Assembly (NCBI GenBank): GCA_031002005.1
Contig: CM061914.1
Location: forward strand, 15,734,148-15,798,147
From: Vandiemenella viatica
Taxonomy: Eukaryota; Arthropoda; Insecta; Orthoptera; Morabidae
Direction of reading: 5' to 3'
DNA length: 64,000 nt
Below, piece by piece: positions 56,101 through 58,011 of the stretch (the first letter of the stretch is position 1; the number at the start of each line of letters is the position of its first letter). Below the pieces are notes generated by a model. The model was not told the DNA's origin and did no database searches. It saw only the letters and a program-made list of their open reading frames with translations. Position numbers and translations under genes: made by a program.

Positions 56101-58011
56101 TAGTCCAACATCTTAAGATTACAAGTTATTCAAAGATGAAAATTATCATTCCTTGTCAGAGTATATCGTGTCAGTGAACTTTTCTTGTCTCTAGTATTTA
56201 AAATTAAGCTGAAAATAAATCTTTAAAAATATTAAAGTAATAGTGGCTAGTAAAGTCTACTTGTTCATTTAACATATGTTCTGGGCTTTTTATCTTGTGG
56301 AGGAATATTTCTAACTGTTCTAACAGATCAATTTTCTTGGCATTGGACTCCATATGTAATACTGCTAAATTACTTTGAATGTCGTTAATAACATATTTTG
56401 TGTCATACATGTGTTCTGCAATGGCTGATTTTTCGAAGTGGTTTAATCTAAAAGTGTTCATGTGTTCTTTGAAACGGGTTTGAAAACTTCTGCCAGTTTT
56501 ACCGATGTAATATGCTGGACAGTCTCGGCATGATATTTTGTGTACTCCACTGCTCTTTATTTTCTGTTTGTCTGTTTTTATGTCGTGCTCTAATAGGTGA
56601 GCTAGTTTATTATTAGTGGAGAATGCTATTGTGACGTTGGTTTTCCTAAATAAGTTGGCAATTTTTTGTGATATGGGACCTAAAAATCTCTTTACCTGAA
56701 TTATACTGTGTTATTGTATTGTTATTTTTCTGTATTTTGATGGATAATTTGTCAATTAATTTGAGTGTGTAGCCATTGTTCAGTGCTTTGGTTTTTATTG
56801 TCTCTATTTCTTGTTTGAGGATGTTTTTCTCTAGGTTCAATGAATGTGCTCTGTGTAGCATTGCCCTGAAAGCTGCATGTTTGTGTGTGAGGGGATGGAA
56901 TGATGTACTGTCGTCTATAGTTGTGTCTGAGTATGTGTGTTTTCTGTATATGTTGAATGTGTGTTGTGTGTTAGTGATTCCGAGATCTAGAAAATTTATG
57001 CTATGGTTCTCTTCATGTTCAACTGTGAACTTTAGGTTTTTGTGGAGGGAGTTGAAGAGCTCAAGTAGTTCTTCAACTTCTTCTTTGGCTATGGGCAGTA
57101 GTATTTCAAGTTTCTTGGCACATGTATTTCTCAACCACTTAGAAAATAAGTTTTTTAAAGATAACAGTAAACTTAAAGATAAAATTGTTTATTATTGGAG
57201 GTATGTAGATGACACATTGCTATTACTGGATGGCACCAAAGAAGAAGTTGAAGAACTACTTGAGCTCTTCAACTCCCTCCACAAAAACCTAAAGTTCACA
57301 GTTGAACACGAAGAGAACCATAGCATAAATTTTCTAGATCTCGGAATCACTAACACACAACACACATTCAACATATACAGAAAACACACATACTCAGACA
57401 CAACTATAGACGACAGTACATCATTCCATCCCCTCACACACAAACATGCAGCTTTCAGGGCAATGCTACACAGAGCACATTCATTGAACCTAGAGAAAAA
57501 CATCCTCAAACAAGAAATAGAGACAATAAAAACCAAAGCAGTTGAGAAAAAAAATATTCTTACACTCTTTCATGAAAATATTTTACTCTAAAGCTGAAAA
57601 AATACATTTATAAAGTTTATTATTAAGATTGAAAAGTTTAAAAGGCACACGCGAAATAAAAACCTCAAGGAAATTATTATTTTATAATGCATCTTTCTCC
57701 AACAATTAACTGACTTAATCATATTTCAGCATTTTATATGGTATTTACTGATTGTTATACAAAGATATCCTAACACTTAAAATATAATCCTGAAAAGAAA
57801 GTTAACACAACTGGGGCACACCTGGTGACGGTAGTGGCAAGCCAGCATCCCGATCCCCATCGATGGGAATAGATTTGAGGTCATCGACATCACACGGCGG
57901 GTATACACGGTGTGTTCTCAGTGGACACTGCCATAACTCATTTATATGACCTTCTGTCCAACTCGAGTTTACCATCACGATCTCAGCAGCACGGCCAGCC
58001 CACCCGTAAAC
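3038..58011 (-). CDS. ALG11: ALG11, GDP-Man:Man3GlcNAc2-PP-dolichol alpha-1,2-mannosyltransferase, C-terminal half in five exons
   Basis: This is the only host gene found. ALG11 adds the fourth and fifth mannoses to the dolichol-linked oligosaccharide on the cytosolic face of the ER in N-glycosylation. Five minus-strand exons (57822-58011, 53223-53323, 37612-37810, 32796-32991, 3038-3119) total 768 nt, or 255 residues plus stop. Exon phases chain exactly and every junction is AG/GT. Visible landmarks in order are MVNSSW, YPPCDV, RPEKDHPLQL, LVFVGSCRN, TIGLHAMWNEHFGIG, VVECMSAGLIMVAHRSGGP, NGFLASDEQEYA and a terminal FLRAVEPLF. The GT4-family E-x7-E motif (EHFGIGVVE) spans the third and fourth exons given here. 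The family is about 490 residues long, so the N-terminal domain lies beyond 64000. The introns (about 4.5, 15.4, 4.6 and 29.7 kb) are full of transposons. No in-frame damage is seen in the exons, so the gene is probably functional. Confidence 0.93.
3275..3392 (-). mobile_element. tRNA-derived SINE fragment
   Basis: On the plus strand the order is a GGAAAACCTAAATCAGGATAGC segment (written here as GGAAAACCTAAATC, AGGATAGC), a degenerate reverse box B around 3320-3335, and a reverse box A-like stretch near 3377. This is the layout of the tRNA-headed SINEs common in insects. It has decayed and no target duplication was found. It sits 150 bp inside the last ALG11 intron. Confidence 0.45.
3793..4063 (+). 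mobile_element. Solo LTR of family A', left part
   Basis: This is the left part of an old LTR that starts TGTAATAGCCCTC and resembles the 0.7 kb LTR family at 10136, 12698, 25298 and 63901. It is cut at 4063 by a 16 kb insertion and resumes at 20061. Its own 4 bp duplication is ATAT at 3789-3792 and 20601-20604. Confidence 0.75.
4064..4382 (+). repeat. 5' LTR of element B
   Basis: This 319 bp LTR begins TGTCAGATCCGGAGCACGGG and ends GGATTCGACA (TG...CA). It contains CTACTTAAGGGC as a possible TATA-like box and CCTAATAAACC as a possible polyadenylation signal. It closely matches 19715-20054 apart from a short indel-rich part after GGGGCTA. Confidence 0.8.
4383..6160 (+). pseudogene. Element B internal region: gag start and RT scrap
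   Basis: Right after the 5' LTR comes TCAGAAGTGGGACTG, then an ATG at 4421 opening 77 codons (MTQPNAATFCASSDAEQQNP...), probably a broken gag start. Much of 4680-5800 has no long frame. At 6079-6141 the plus strand reads KFTFLKSQIEYLGFV, the conserved segment downstream of the RT active site in Ty3/gypsy polymerases. Nearly all of pol between them is missing or decayed. No protein can be made from this. Confidence 0.5.
6161..7860. other. No recognisable gene (inside element B)
   Basis: The region is AT-rich with many stops in all frames. The 70-codon ORF at 6534-6746 has no recognisable features. I see no clear repeat boundaries. Confidence 0.4.
7870..8680 (+). pseudogene. Possible P-element/THAP9-type transposase remnant
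   Basis: Across several frames the plus strand gives pieces such as PDISEPLALIEGNYDLQDVN and, near 8600, IKGFRYLAGYIAHRERKFD. The Y-L-A-G-Y-(I/V)-A motif is typical of the C-terminal part of P-element/THAP9-like transposases. The rest is broken by stops and frameshifts. The call rests mostly on one motif and is tentative. Confidence 0.35.
8700..9550. other. No recognisable gene (inside element B)
   Basis: AT-rich sequence with no supported ORF or repeat boundary. Confidence 0.4.
9603..9635 (-). ncRNA. Hammerhead-ribozyme-like motif, best match
   Basis: Read on the minus strand, an exact CTGACGA (consensus CUGANGA) is followed by a CCT/AGG stem with a loop, then CGAAA, CGCG and TC. GAA-ACGCGT-C fits core GAA, a palindromic ACGCGU that could act as stem III between two molecules, and cleavage position C17. 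Stem I is only CG/CG before mismatches. The stem-II closing pair is not canonical. It is a candidate self-cleaving RNA, not a proven one. Confidence 0.45.
9829..9861 (+). ncRNA. Hammerhead-ribozyme-like motif, decayed inverted partner
   Basis: This is the opposite-arm copy: TTGAAGA, a CCTCGACGAGAGG stem-loop, CGAAA, TGTG, TC. C3 has become T and the stem-III palindrome ACGCGT has become ATGTGT, so this copy is weaker than the one at 9603-9635. Both CpG-to-TpG type changes fit ordinary decay. Confidence 0.35.
9909..10135. other. No recognisable gene
   Basis: Short AT-rich stretch between the hairpin and the first family A LTR. Nothing recognised. Confidence 0.4.
10136..10861 (+). repeat. LTR of element A, copy 1
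   Basis: This LTR of about 726 bp starts TGTAACAGCCCTCATACC and ends near CCTTAATA. It contains the TATA-like box GACTATATAAACAG around 10593 and a downstream GTTAGTTAGTTAG stretch, consistent with an LTR promoter. It is similar along its length to 12698-13402 and 25298-26010. Confidence 0.8.
11434..12134 (+). pseudogene. gag-like coiled-coil protein of element A, frameshifted
   Basis: An ATG at 11434 opens MADSQNLQAFLESFVAKFD. The frame then carries repeated F-D-x-K-F-S-E-F/L units (about 7-14 residues each), continues in another frame, and resumes from about 11628 as DSKVSEINSKGLAEPVSDLE to a stop at 12132-12134. A single frame change near 11550 separates the two parts. The repeat gives a coiled-coil look typical of insect gypsy-type gag N-termini. 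No zinc knuckle is seen. Confidence 0.55.
12688..12697 (+). other. Polypurine tract of element A
   Basis: GGGGAGGGG directly precedes the second LTR. This is where plus-strand DNA synthesis is primed in LTR elements, and it confirms that the LTR at 12698 is the 3' LTR of this interior. Confidence 0.7.
12698..13402 (+). repeat. LTR of element A, copy 2
   Basis: This LTR of about 705 bp begins TATAACAGCCCTCATACC (TG changed to TA) and ends near CCGTAATA. It matches copy 1 closely, with small indels. Confidence 0.8.
13490..14010 (-). pseudogene. hAT transposase remnant (ZMYM1/DUF4371-like)
   Basis: On the minus strand, broken frames give RGYNAASNVSSK and then SLFVHCNAHNLHIIVQNE. The G-Y-D-G-A-S-N-M-S and Y-V-H-C-x-A-H-x-L-N-L motifs are hallmarks of the hAT-type transposase core (DUF4371 and dimerisation region). 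Upstream on the same strand is VTTTVLPEIMEEI. Stops and frame changes disrupt it and no terminal repeats were found. Confidence 0.6.
14011..15722. other. No recognisable gene (inside element B)
   Basis: The stretch includes short C-rich and A-rich runs (about 14309-14340, 14970-14990) and a GC-richer part at 15149-15564 with overlapping ORFs of 72 and 98 codons that I cannot assign. It may be remaining interior of element B. Confidence 0.35.
15723..16009 (-). repeat. 3' LTR of element C
   Basis: On the plus strand it begins TGTAACGTAAATCAAAG and ends TGTGATGTTACA. The TGTAAC...GTTACA ends are inverted. It is nearly identical to 18252-18539, suggesting fairly recent insertion. Confidence 0.85.
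16696..18251 (-). pseudogene. Ty3/gypsy pol fragment: RNase H and integrase
   Basis: The minus-strand frame is open from the LTR junction (ITEKECLAIVWSFQKFRHIF) through the first ATG at 18189 to a stop at 16696. First comes the RNase H end (YTDHKALSFL, ADCLSRLP). Next is the integrase HHCC zinc finger (H-x3-GH, then CDVCQREK). The integrase core follows, with all three acidic residues: D in SVDVFGP, D in LSDNAPQF and E in GNPCERVMRDI. A C-terminal domain ends with GPYKIRSRLRENAYRLEYPD. The frame is free of stops, so the integrase part looks undamaged, but RT and everything upstream are absent. Confidence 0.9.
18252..18539 (-). repeat. 5' LTR of element C
   Basis: This is the right-hand LTR, 288 bp. 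It matches 15723-16009 except for a few substitutions (for example GTTACA to GATACA at the end). It abuts pol sequence with no primer-binding site between. Confidence 0.85.
18540..18780. other. Degenerate lead-in to the minisatellite
   Basis: Two diverged GGACTTC-(G/A)C units of longer period (near 18672 and 18751) precede the regular array. No gene is seen. Confidence 0.4.
18781..19076 (+). repeat. 37-bp tandem repeat, eight copies
   Basis: Units of exactly 37 bp start with GGACCTCGCCTTGAA and end with TTATGT. They begin at 18781, 18818, 18855, 18892, 18929, 18966, 19003 and 19040. Most differences are single bases (GCC/GTC, GAAGAG/GAATAG). The last unit is the most diverged. Confidence 0.85.
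19077..19714. other. 3' internal region of element B, no clear gene
   Basis: The ORFs at 19124-19363 and 19436-19739 show no recognisable domain. GC content rises toward the 3' LTR, as in the 5' part of element B. I see no purine tract before 19715. Confidence 0.35.
19715..20054 (+). repeat. 3' LTR of element B
   Basis: This 340 bp LTR starts TATCAGATCCGGAGCACGGG (TG changed to TA) and ends GGATTCGACA, followed by the TATATG duplication at 20055-20060. It is about 20 bp longer than the 5' LTR because of the segment after GGGGCTAG. Confidence 0.8.
20061..20600 (+). mobile_element. Solo LTR of family A', right part
   Basis: The old LTR resumes here after element B. It keeps the family's TGTAAGTATCTTTC, TTTTTAATATGTTT and CGAAACTTAG-type landmarks and ends CCTAACA before ATAT (20601-20604). 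Joined to 3793-4063 it makes an LTR of about 0.8 kb. Confidence 0.7.
20605..21060. other. No gene seen
   Basis: AT-rich intronic sequence without supported features. Confidence 0.4.
21062..21570. repeat. Diverged tandem repeat, period about 155-160 bp
   Basis: After a short TATG run (21067-21085), at least three diverged units follow. They share (G)AATTTT(A/G)CAA, CC(G/A)ATGTC(C/A)GAG, TTTGAAATTT and ACAATACA(A/G)TA(A/G)T segments, starting near 21091, 21247 and, partly, 21400-21490. Units differ by many substitutions and one is shortened. Confidence 0.6.
21629..22395. repeat. Direct tandem duplication of a 0.39-kb segment
   Basis: 21629-22020 and 22021-22395 are two direct copies beginning AGTGCACAGGTGCGATTCGAG. 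They differ at few positions, plus a deletion of about 16 bp in the second near the end (GAGAGATTGGCGAAGA is lost). No ORF is conserved, so the role is unknown. Confidence 0.85.
22428..22902. repeat. Fold-back element with inverted arms of about 200 bp
   Basis: The left arm (22428-22635) and right arm (22704-22902) are nearly perfect reverse complements around a spacer of about 68 bp. Outer ends read ATTGTAGTTTAAAA and landmarks include AACACGC, GATAGGACGTCCCACAA and GCGTGGGGTGC. There is no coding capacity. It fits a MITE or fold-back transposon, but the superfamily is not evident and no clean duplication was found. Confidence 0.75.
22903..24088 (-). mobile_element. LINE family L copy, minus strand, 5' truncated
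   Basis: The minus strand encodes the family C-terminal tail (RRMLKIKWTDIVRH, SLTERRDRMVGHILRR, EGTDKGKNYRGRERLEYMKQ), then RT palm and finger pieces up to 24088 with many stops. It matches 42720-43000 and 40370-41250 of the fuller copy. The tail end abuts the fold-back element, and the 5' cut lies next to the Tigger transposon. Confidence 0.8.
24369..26560 (+). pseudogene. Tigger/CENP-B-like transposase, broken
   Basis: An ATG at 24369 begins MSKQKIKVLSLSDKLKIVTV, the pipsqueak-type helix-turn-helix of pogo/Tigger transposases. The catalytic core follows with TDETVLFF (first D), FKGEKCHGGKPSKERLTILQ, LFIDDCAANVD (second D) and LPANTTSKLQPLDEGIIHSF (third D), a D-D-D family pattern. After the solo LTR the C-terminal part continues as KNGFKKAGFWVS and the acidic FEDFVQIDDDVAI. 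Several stops and frameshifts make it non-functional. Confidence 0.85.
25298..26010 (+). mobile_element. Solo LTR of family A inside Tigger
   Basis: This complete 713 bp LTR runs TGTAACAGCCC...CCCTAACA and is flanked by ATAC on both sides (25294-25297, 26011-26014). The Tigger reading resumes directly after it. A TATA-like TCTATATAAACAG is present near 25744. Recombination between the two LTRs of a full element would leave exactly this. Confidence 0.9.
26600..27037 (+). mobile_element. 5'-truncated Penelope-like element (PLE1 family) 3' end
   Basis: It starts with the last codons of the PLE1-family ORF (KHPPGLNLQ then stop, at about 26602-26631) and continues with the pseudo-LTR that matches 52680-53117 of PLE1. 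It ends TTAGTTTTATT. The rest of the element was never copied, a hallmark of truncated target-primed insertion. It carries a hammerhead-like motif at 26903-26929. Confidence 0.75.
26903..26929 (+). ncRNA. Hammerhead-like motif in PLE 3' fragment
   Basis: ACGAATA, a small CTG/CAG stem, then GAAATATT. It has the same layout as the other PLE copies. The core is not canonical (CUGANGA expected), with A3 and T8 able to pair. Confidence 0.3.
27050..29490 (-). mobile_element. CR1-like LINE, internally deleted
   Basis: On the minus strand, in order, the copy carries an ORF1 end resembling the esterase-like domain (VVVPGLHLNRRGKGVL, 29207-29476) and an endonuclease start (RMLLVNCRSIMYKV, 28935-29147). 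RT fingers follow (ENYRPISLTSVIRKMIERLI, 28572-28787), then RT palm (GSVLGPLLFIILMND, RYFADDTMVY, 27969-28316) and the C-terminal part (KYLGITSDNQLNW, RPLVEYGGVVWD, 27391-27999). The FADD active site is kept, but large parts are missing and frames are shifted. CR1/Jockey-like is the best fit. Confidence 0.8.
29491..30595. other. No gene seen
   Basis: AT-rich intronic sequence. The ORFs present are short and without recognisable features. Confidence 0.4.
30600..31930 (+). mobile_element. piggyBac-type transposon, deleted copy
   Basis: TTAA lies on both sides (30596-30599, 31931-31934) and the ends are inverted: CACTAGAGTGCACGCGC and GCGCGTGCACTCTAGTG. At 1331 bp it is about half the length of an autonomous element. 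Next to both ends, and once inside (30785-30807), is a palindromic GGGCTACA...TGTAGCCC with a GCGCG flank. Confidence 0.9.
31075..31592 (+). pseudogene. piggyBac transposase C-terminal fragment
   Basis: Two overlapping frames (31075-31293, 31290-31592) together cover the end of a piggyBac transposase. The first has KPDITTFYNHTKYGVDIFDK, with the last catalytic aspartate in GVDIFD, followed by R-x3-R-x-P-x3-FYN. The second has the basic linker and a cysteine-rich zinc-binding tail (C-x2-C-M-R-R-I-C, then C-P-E-C). The frame changes near 31290. The N-terminal domain and the first two catalytic aspartates are deleted, so it cannot act. Confidence 0.85.
31985..32345 (-). mobile_element. tRNA-headed SINE-like element with PLE-like tail
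   Basis: On the minus strand the head reads GGGTGGCTCAGTGGTTAAGG (box A TGGCTCAGTGG), then GATCGAAAGGTCC (box B-like) 33 bp on. A unique body follows. The tail has ACGAATAAAGTT..AACTGAAATATTG, TTTGTGTGTTTGTC and AAGTGGTGGA, the same ordered landmarks as the 3' ends of the PLE family here. I found no convincing target duplication, so it could instead be two abutting fragments. Confidence 0.5.
32346..32795. other. No gene seen
   Basis: Intronic sequence directly downstream of the 196 bp ALG11 exon on the minus strand. Nothing recognised. Confidence 0.4.
32796..32991 (-). CDS. ALG11: ALG11 internal exon (VVECMSAG / HRSGG)
   Basis: This 196 bp exon begins after acceptor TTACTGCAG in phase 1 and ends at donor GCCAG|GTGAGC. 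It encodes VVECMSAGLIMVAHRSGGP, MDIIEEAEGSRNGFLASDEQ and a final helix SPESRKAVREAA. The glutamate in VVECM is the second E of the E-x7-E motif, and SGGP/NGFLA are standard ALG11 landmarks near the donor-sugar pocket. Confidence 0.93.
33250..33760 (-). mobile_element. LINE RT 3' fragment, decayed
   Basis: The minus strand gives YGSKIWVMKERDMNRI, the Y-G-S-E-x-W segment that follows the RT thumb in many LINEs, followed by broken frames with LPRGRIRGTWI. It differs from family L and is too decayed to classify. Confidence 0.5.
33761..34955. repeat. Unassigned stretch with a weak inverted repeat
   Basis: No gene is seen. About 50 bp around 34000-34050 is a diverged reverse complement of 34590-34640, sharing GGTCAAAGGTGTCCCT. 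Parts of the DNA between also show weak inverted similarity. This could be a decayed fold-back element. Confidence 0.35.
34956..36060 (-). mobile_element. LINE family L copy, strongly decayed
   Basis: Plus-strand landmarks in reverse order match the minus-oriented copies at 22.9 and 58.5 kb: the tail region (TTCATATATTCTAATG), ATCTTCAACATACTTCTATAGCACCAC (as ATCTTCAACATAC, TATAGCACCAC), a TCATCATTAGCAAATC active-site region, and finger sequence to about 36060. Every frame has stops. Confidence 0.65.
36061..37237. other. No gene seen
   Basis: AT-rich intronic sequence with no supported feature. Confidence 0.4.
37238..37461 (-). mobile_element. PLE 3'-end fragment, minus strand
   Basis: This piece of about 224 bp of PLE terminal sequence (CAATATTTCGG, CACACAGATGAAGGCAG) has matching flanks CAAAATAGTTTAT(C/T)A at 37223-37237 and 37462-37476, a 15 bp duplication with one mismatch. 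It lacks any ORF. A hammerhead-like motif lies at 37335-37362. Confidence 0.7.
37612..37810 (-). CDS. ALG11: ALG11 internal exon (GSCRN / MWNEHFGIG)
   Basis: This 199 bp exon starts in phase 0 after acceptor GACATTAG and ends at donor ATTG|GTAAGT. It encodes LRLVFVGSCRNAEDEERVQD, a helical stretch, NVPYEEL, and ends with TIGLHAMWNEHFGI plus one base. The final E-H-F-G-I-G carries the first glutamate of the E-x7-E catalytic motif of GT4 glycosyltransferases. Confidence 0.93.
37811..38299. other. No gene seen
   Basis: AT-rich intronic sequence upstream of ALG11 exon 37612-37810 in gene order, before the LINE. Confidence 0.4.
38750..39437 (+). pseudogene. LINE L endonuclease domain (APE type), frameshifted
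   Basis: The MDRNILRVGAWNVRSLNGAG start carries the endonuclease's N-x-R-S motif, followed by LDVVWISEIKW (catalytic E). After a frame change near 38976 the domain continues with VQVYIPMSQ, MGDWNTIVGEG (catalytic D and N), YTWKRPGG and YQLDYIMV. The SDHN motif follows at about 39430 in the next frame. This nicks target DNA for reverse transcription. The frameshifts at about 38976 and 39435 disable it. Confidence 0.85.
39445..41033 (+). pseudogene. LINE L linker and reverse transcriptase
   Basis: Frame 39445-40188 holds the charged linker and start of the fingers. Frame 40173-41033 carries the RT: GEIPTDFNKNIIFTLPKKAQ, CRTISLTSHASKLLTRI, EDQFGFRKNRGTREAI, AFVDLEKAF (first catalytic D), KGVRQGCSLSPLIFNFYVEE and LQFADDIVLLAQ (catalytic DD). 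It ends at a TAG inside what was coding (CxLGSKI). The two frames overlap, so one indel near 40180 plus the stop at 41033 are the main lesions. Confidence 0.88.
41415..41799 (+). mobile_element. PLE 3'-end fragment inside the hAT-like element
   Basis: It starts at the codons for RHPPGLN-like sequence (ACACCCACCTGGACTTAAC) and ends after GGGTTAATTTCCC. TTTATATCTTAC flanks both sides (41403-41414, 41800-41811). It carries the clearest hairpin motif of the family at 41688-41713. Confidence 0.7.
41688..41713 (+). ncRNA. Hammerhead-like motif in PLE 3' fragment (G3-C8 version)
   Basis: GTGAGCA, then AGGCATATGCC (perfect GGC/GCC stem), then GAAATATTG. GAA-ATAT-T fits core GAA plus a palindromic stem III and cleavage at T17. 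Positions 3 and 8 are G and C, the reverse of the canonical C-G pair. Confidence 0.35.
42715..43080 (+). mobile_element. LINE L 3' tail and poly(A)
   Basis: After the insert the tail continues: RRMLKIKWTDKVRNERVLEM, KRSLWKKLTERRDRLVGRIL, VEGTVEGKNCRGRQRLEYMK and QDRKGWRIASN, then GACAGC and about 30 A's. The long pure A run suggests that insertion is not very old. Confidence 0.85.
43081..44632. other. No gene seen
   Basis: A GC-richer part at 43260-43490 and the rest AT-rich. No recognisable feature. Confidence 0.4.
44830..45916 (+). pseudogene. PLE3 RT and linker, decayed
   Basis: Several frames together give the PLE RT motifs B and C (A-M-G-T-R-M-A-P-S-Y-A-N, then a Y-I-D-D-I-F segment near 45015), RLHTSVHIK-type sequence and, around 45620-45780, CNRPRCKTCSMYPPTT followed by HIIYQL, the start of the GIY-YIG endonuclease. 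It closely resembles the intact PLE1 ORF. Stops and shifts show it is inactive. Confidence 0.75.
46312..48755 (+). pseudogene. PLE2 reverse transcriptase plus GIY-YIG endonuclease, one frameshift
   Basis: Frame 46312-48288 (658 codons) starts within the terminal repeat and carries LPADKGNCTVVLSKMDY, PKVHKVGVPMRPIVSTID, motif A SFDVVSLFTRVP, motif B GVAMGSPLSPVIADFFMEFF, motif C YRYVDDTFVIW and HTVYRKPTHTDLYLN. Just before 48288 the reading shifts and continues at 48276-48755 as LSFKIGRLLSQYGVKTIYRP, then the GIY-YIG domain GVYYIPCECGRGYMGQTQ with R-x3-H. RT copies the RNA and GIY-YIG nicks the target. All active-site residues are present, and the shift near 48260-48280 is the only obvious lesion. 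Confidence 0.9.
46325..46349 (+). ncRNA. Hammerhead-like motif in PLE2 terminal repeat
   Basis: CAGAGAT, GGACGCCTCC (GGA/TCC stem), then GAAACGTC, where ACGT is a palindromic stem-III candidate and C the cleavage position. The opposite-strand copy is at 45996-46022. In the third copy (48854-48877) the GAAA has mutated to AAAA. Confidence 0.3.
49337..49363 (+). ncRNA. Hammerhead-like motif in PLE3 right end
   Basis: ATGAATA, GGTTTAATAACC stem-loop, then TAAATATTG (G12 changed to T). The inverted partner in the left end is at 44780-44808 on the minus strand and keeps CGAAATATTG. Positions 3 and 8 are A and T. Confidence 0.3.
49444..49815. other. No gene seen
   Basis: Short intronic stretch between PLE3 and PLE1. 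Confidence 0.4.
49854..50289. repeat. PLE1 left inverted terminal region
   Basis: Reverse complement of 52650-53115, with a longer (TA)n run in the left arm. It contains the stop codon and last codons of the PLE1 ORF and a hammerhead-like motif at 49944-49974 on the minus strand. Confidence 0.85.
50091..50134. repeat. (TA)n microsatellite
   Basis: About 20 TA dinucleotides inside the left terminal region of PLE1. The right arm has only a short TATATATATA at 52792-52801, so the run grew after insertion or during copying. Confidence 0.9.
50243..52693 (-). CDS. PLE1 reverse transcriptase/GIY-YIG endonuclease, intact
   Basis: This single ORF of 816 codons is the most complete transposon gene in the window along with the mariner transposase. 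In order it has an N-terminal proline-rich part; LPADKGSMTVVMDCCDYEAE; LLPKIHKTENPGRPIVA; RT motif A SIDVSSLYTNIPHG; motif B RGTAMGTRMAPSYANLFLG; motif C FRYIDDIFMIW (active-site D-D); and HIKRTNLQQYLHFNSCHP. A CNRPRCKTC zinc-type motif and a C-terminal GIY-YIG endonuclease (HLIYQLTCLHCSSSYIGLTT, R-M-x-G-H) follow. This is the canonical Penelope layout. The first ATG (MEIEARRM) and the last codons both lie inside the inverted terminal regions, so the true start may be further in. It is expected to act on its own RNA in the nucleus. Confidence 0.93.
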   Translation of the reverse strand: MEIEARRMSGVKDILSALAKSYLAMGLPLPHQHPNHPQHTPTAPLISKTPCLAHIFNLPHPTPLPPTPKAATLPPAKPQQSVVNLSSSPLTESQLSVLSKGLSVSPTPKLDRAALVRDSLAFCHTLQWRYHFATRDSDDFQHDEIEPCLERFKPPSKLGPPLLPQHHPLLMFQEFLTSNLSSKSFLNFISHSNNLSINETRAMRDLSKNRNIIILPADKGSMTVVMDCCDYEAEALRQLSDTNTYLPHPTDPTTSICQEVRTLLDLQGPLQGLSPNSLFFLTPQNPRTPTFYLLPKIHKTENPGRPIVAAYGSPIERISAFVDQHLQPFVQDLPSFIKDTPHFLERLSTVPTPLPPDSFLVSIDVSSLYTNIPHGQGLSSMEHFLEMRPPGSLPKTSFLISLANLILSNNYFSFNSQIYHQIRGTAMGTRMAPSYANLFLGLLEQRFLNNLPIKPLVWFRYIDDIFMIWTHDEHHLIDFLNSLNNHSINFTWTYSHTHVTFLDVDVSFHNGRLHTSVHIKRTNLQQYLHFNSCHPLHIKRSLPYSLALRARRICSDEQSISQYTENLSGALISRSYPPDLVHKQISHAIALPSHSHSKSVPLDTNPAFITQYFPGLESINLILHRGHDFLRSFPGMRTILHKILPTAPRTCFSRPPNLSNTLVHKYSPSNSPRLPQGSFPCNRPRCKTCSMHPATTTYSNPTTGETFPIIGHATCMTTHLIYQLTCLHCSSSYIGLTTNPLAIRMNGHRQTVYTNNEAHPVAKHASSHKINNLNICFSVRAIRVFPNNTTPSELHRWEPAYKNILDTRHPPGLNLQ
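52650..53117. repeat. PLE1 right inverted terminal region
   Basis: Reverse complement of the left arm, and homologous to the PLE fragment at 26600-27037. It holds the first codons of the minus-strand ORF and, on the plus strand, a hairpin-CGAAATATTG motif at 52994-53024. Confidence 0.85.
52994..53024 (+). ncRNA. Hammerhead-like motif in PLE1 right end
   Basis: ACGTTTA, then AGGCTGCTGTAGGCC stem-loop, then GAAATATTG. The identical motif lies in the left arm on the minus strand (49944-49974). Confidence 0.3.
53133..53222. other. Short gap between PLE1 and ALG11 exon
   Basis: This 90 bp stretch follows the ALG11 donor TCG|GTACGT. PLE1 therefore sits very close to the 5' splice site. Confidence 0.6.
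53223..53323 (-). CDS. ALG11: ALG11 internal exon (RPEKDHPLQL)
   Basis: This 101 bp exon encodes DCVVAQYRPEKDHPLQLRSM and then QLRHILPDHIWES. The RPEK-(N/D)-HP segment is the ALG11 nucleotide-sugar site region. The donor TCG|GTACGT is strong. The acceptor (TTTGTAAAG) has a poor pyrimidine tract. A better-looking CCCACAG lies 23 bp upstream and would add a few residues, but it does not keep phase with the previous exon's clear donor. The left border is therefore the least certain of the ten. Confidence 0.85.
53497..54160 (+). mobile_element. Diverged LTR related to family A'
   Basis: It starts near ACAGCCCTCGGACCCAGATT and shares ordered landmarks with family A: GGACAATTCTCAACAGTTTG, CGATAATTTTGTGTCGATG, GCTCGCGAAACATCTGTCGG and CCTATTTAAACATG. 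It continues into a leader-like GACATCAGTAACCTGTGG. No partner LTR or duplication was identified. Confidence 0.55.
54460..54645 (-). mobile_element. PLE 3'-end fragment, minus strand
   Basis: It reads CCCATCACATACCAAAATTG, ACACACAAATACAATATTTCAG, then GAATGAGCCATTTGG, the reversed order of the PLE 3' end at 41.66-41.80 kb. Flanks AAGTCCATATAAATAA and AAGTGCACATAAATAA could be a degraded duplication. The hairpin motif is at 54544-54571. Confidence 0.6.
54830..55320 (+). mobile_element. CR1-like LINE 3' remnant
   Basis: The plus strand gives VEGLKCKYLGLTFDSKPNWP, then IVMRELGYNALVRPLI and GKIMWDN. These match the C-terminal part of the LINE at 27391-27999 (KYLGITSDNQLNW, VRELGYKTLVRPLV). It is broken by stops. 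Confidence 0.6.
55321..56200. other. No gene seen
   Basis: AT-rich intronic sequence. Nothing recognised. Confidence 0.4.
56201..57590. mobile_element. PLE4, fold-back Penelope-like remnant
   Basis: Positions 56800-57085 are the reverse complement of 57230-57540, so the same RT segment (EEVEELLELFNSLHKNLKFT, HSINFLDLGITNTQHTFNIY) is encoded outward on both strands. The minus arm continues into a linker and GIY-YIG region (SGVHKISCRDCPAYYIGKTG, R-F-K-E-H) down to 56204. The plus arm retains RT motif C (YWRYVDDTLLLLDG) near 57200. It is a different PLE family from PLE1-3. Frames shift near 56460 and 56650. Confidence 0.8.
57591..57821. other. No gene seen
   Basis: Intronic sequence just past the ALG11 exon 57822-58011. 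Confidence 0.4.
57822..58011 (-). CDS. ALG11: ALG11 internal exon (MVNSSW / YPPCDV)
   Basis: This 190 bp exon is bounded on the minus strand by acceptor TTCTGACAG and donor CACCAG|GTGTGC. It starts in phase 0 and leaves one base of the next codon. It encodes VYGWAGRAAEIVMVNSSWT, then a segment ending in VYPPCDVDDLKSIPI. These match the linker into the second Rossmann domain of ALG11. The upstream exon is not in the remaining 6 kb of the window. Confidence 0.9.

Noticed and set aside
56776..57536. Cysteine-rich, hydrophobic ORF readings (SISCLRMFFSRFNECALCS...)
   Set aside because: They are the antisense of the PLE4 RT segment and appear on both strands because of the fold-back.
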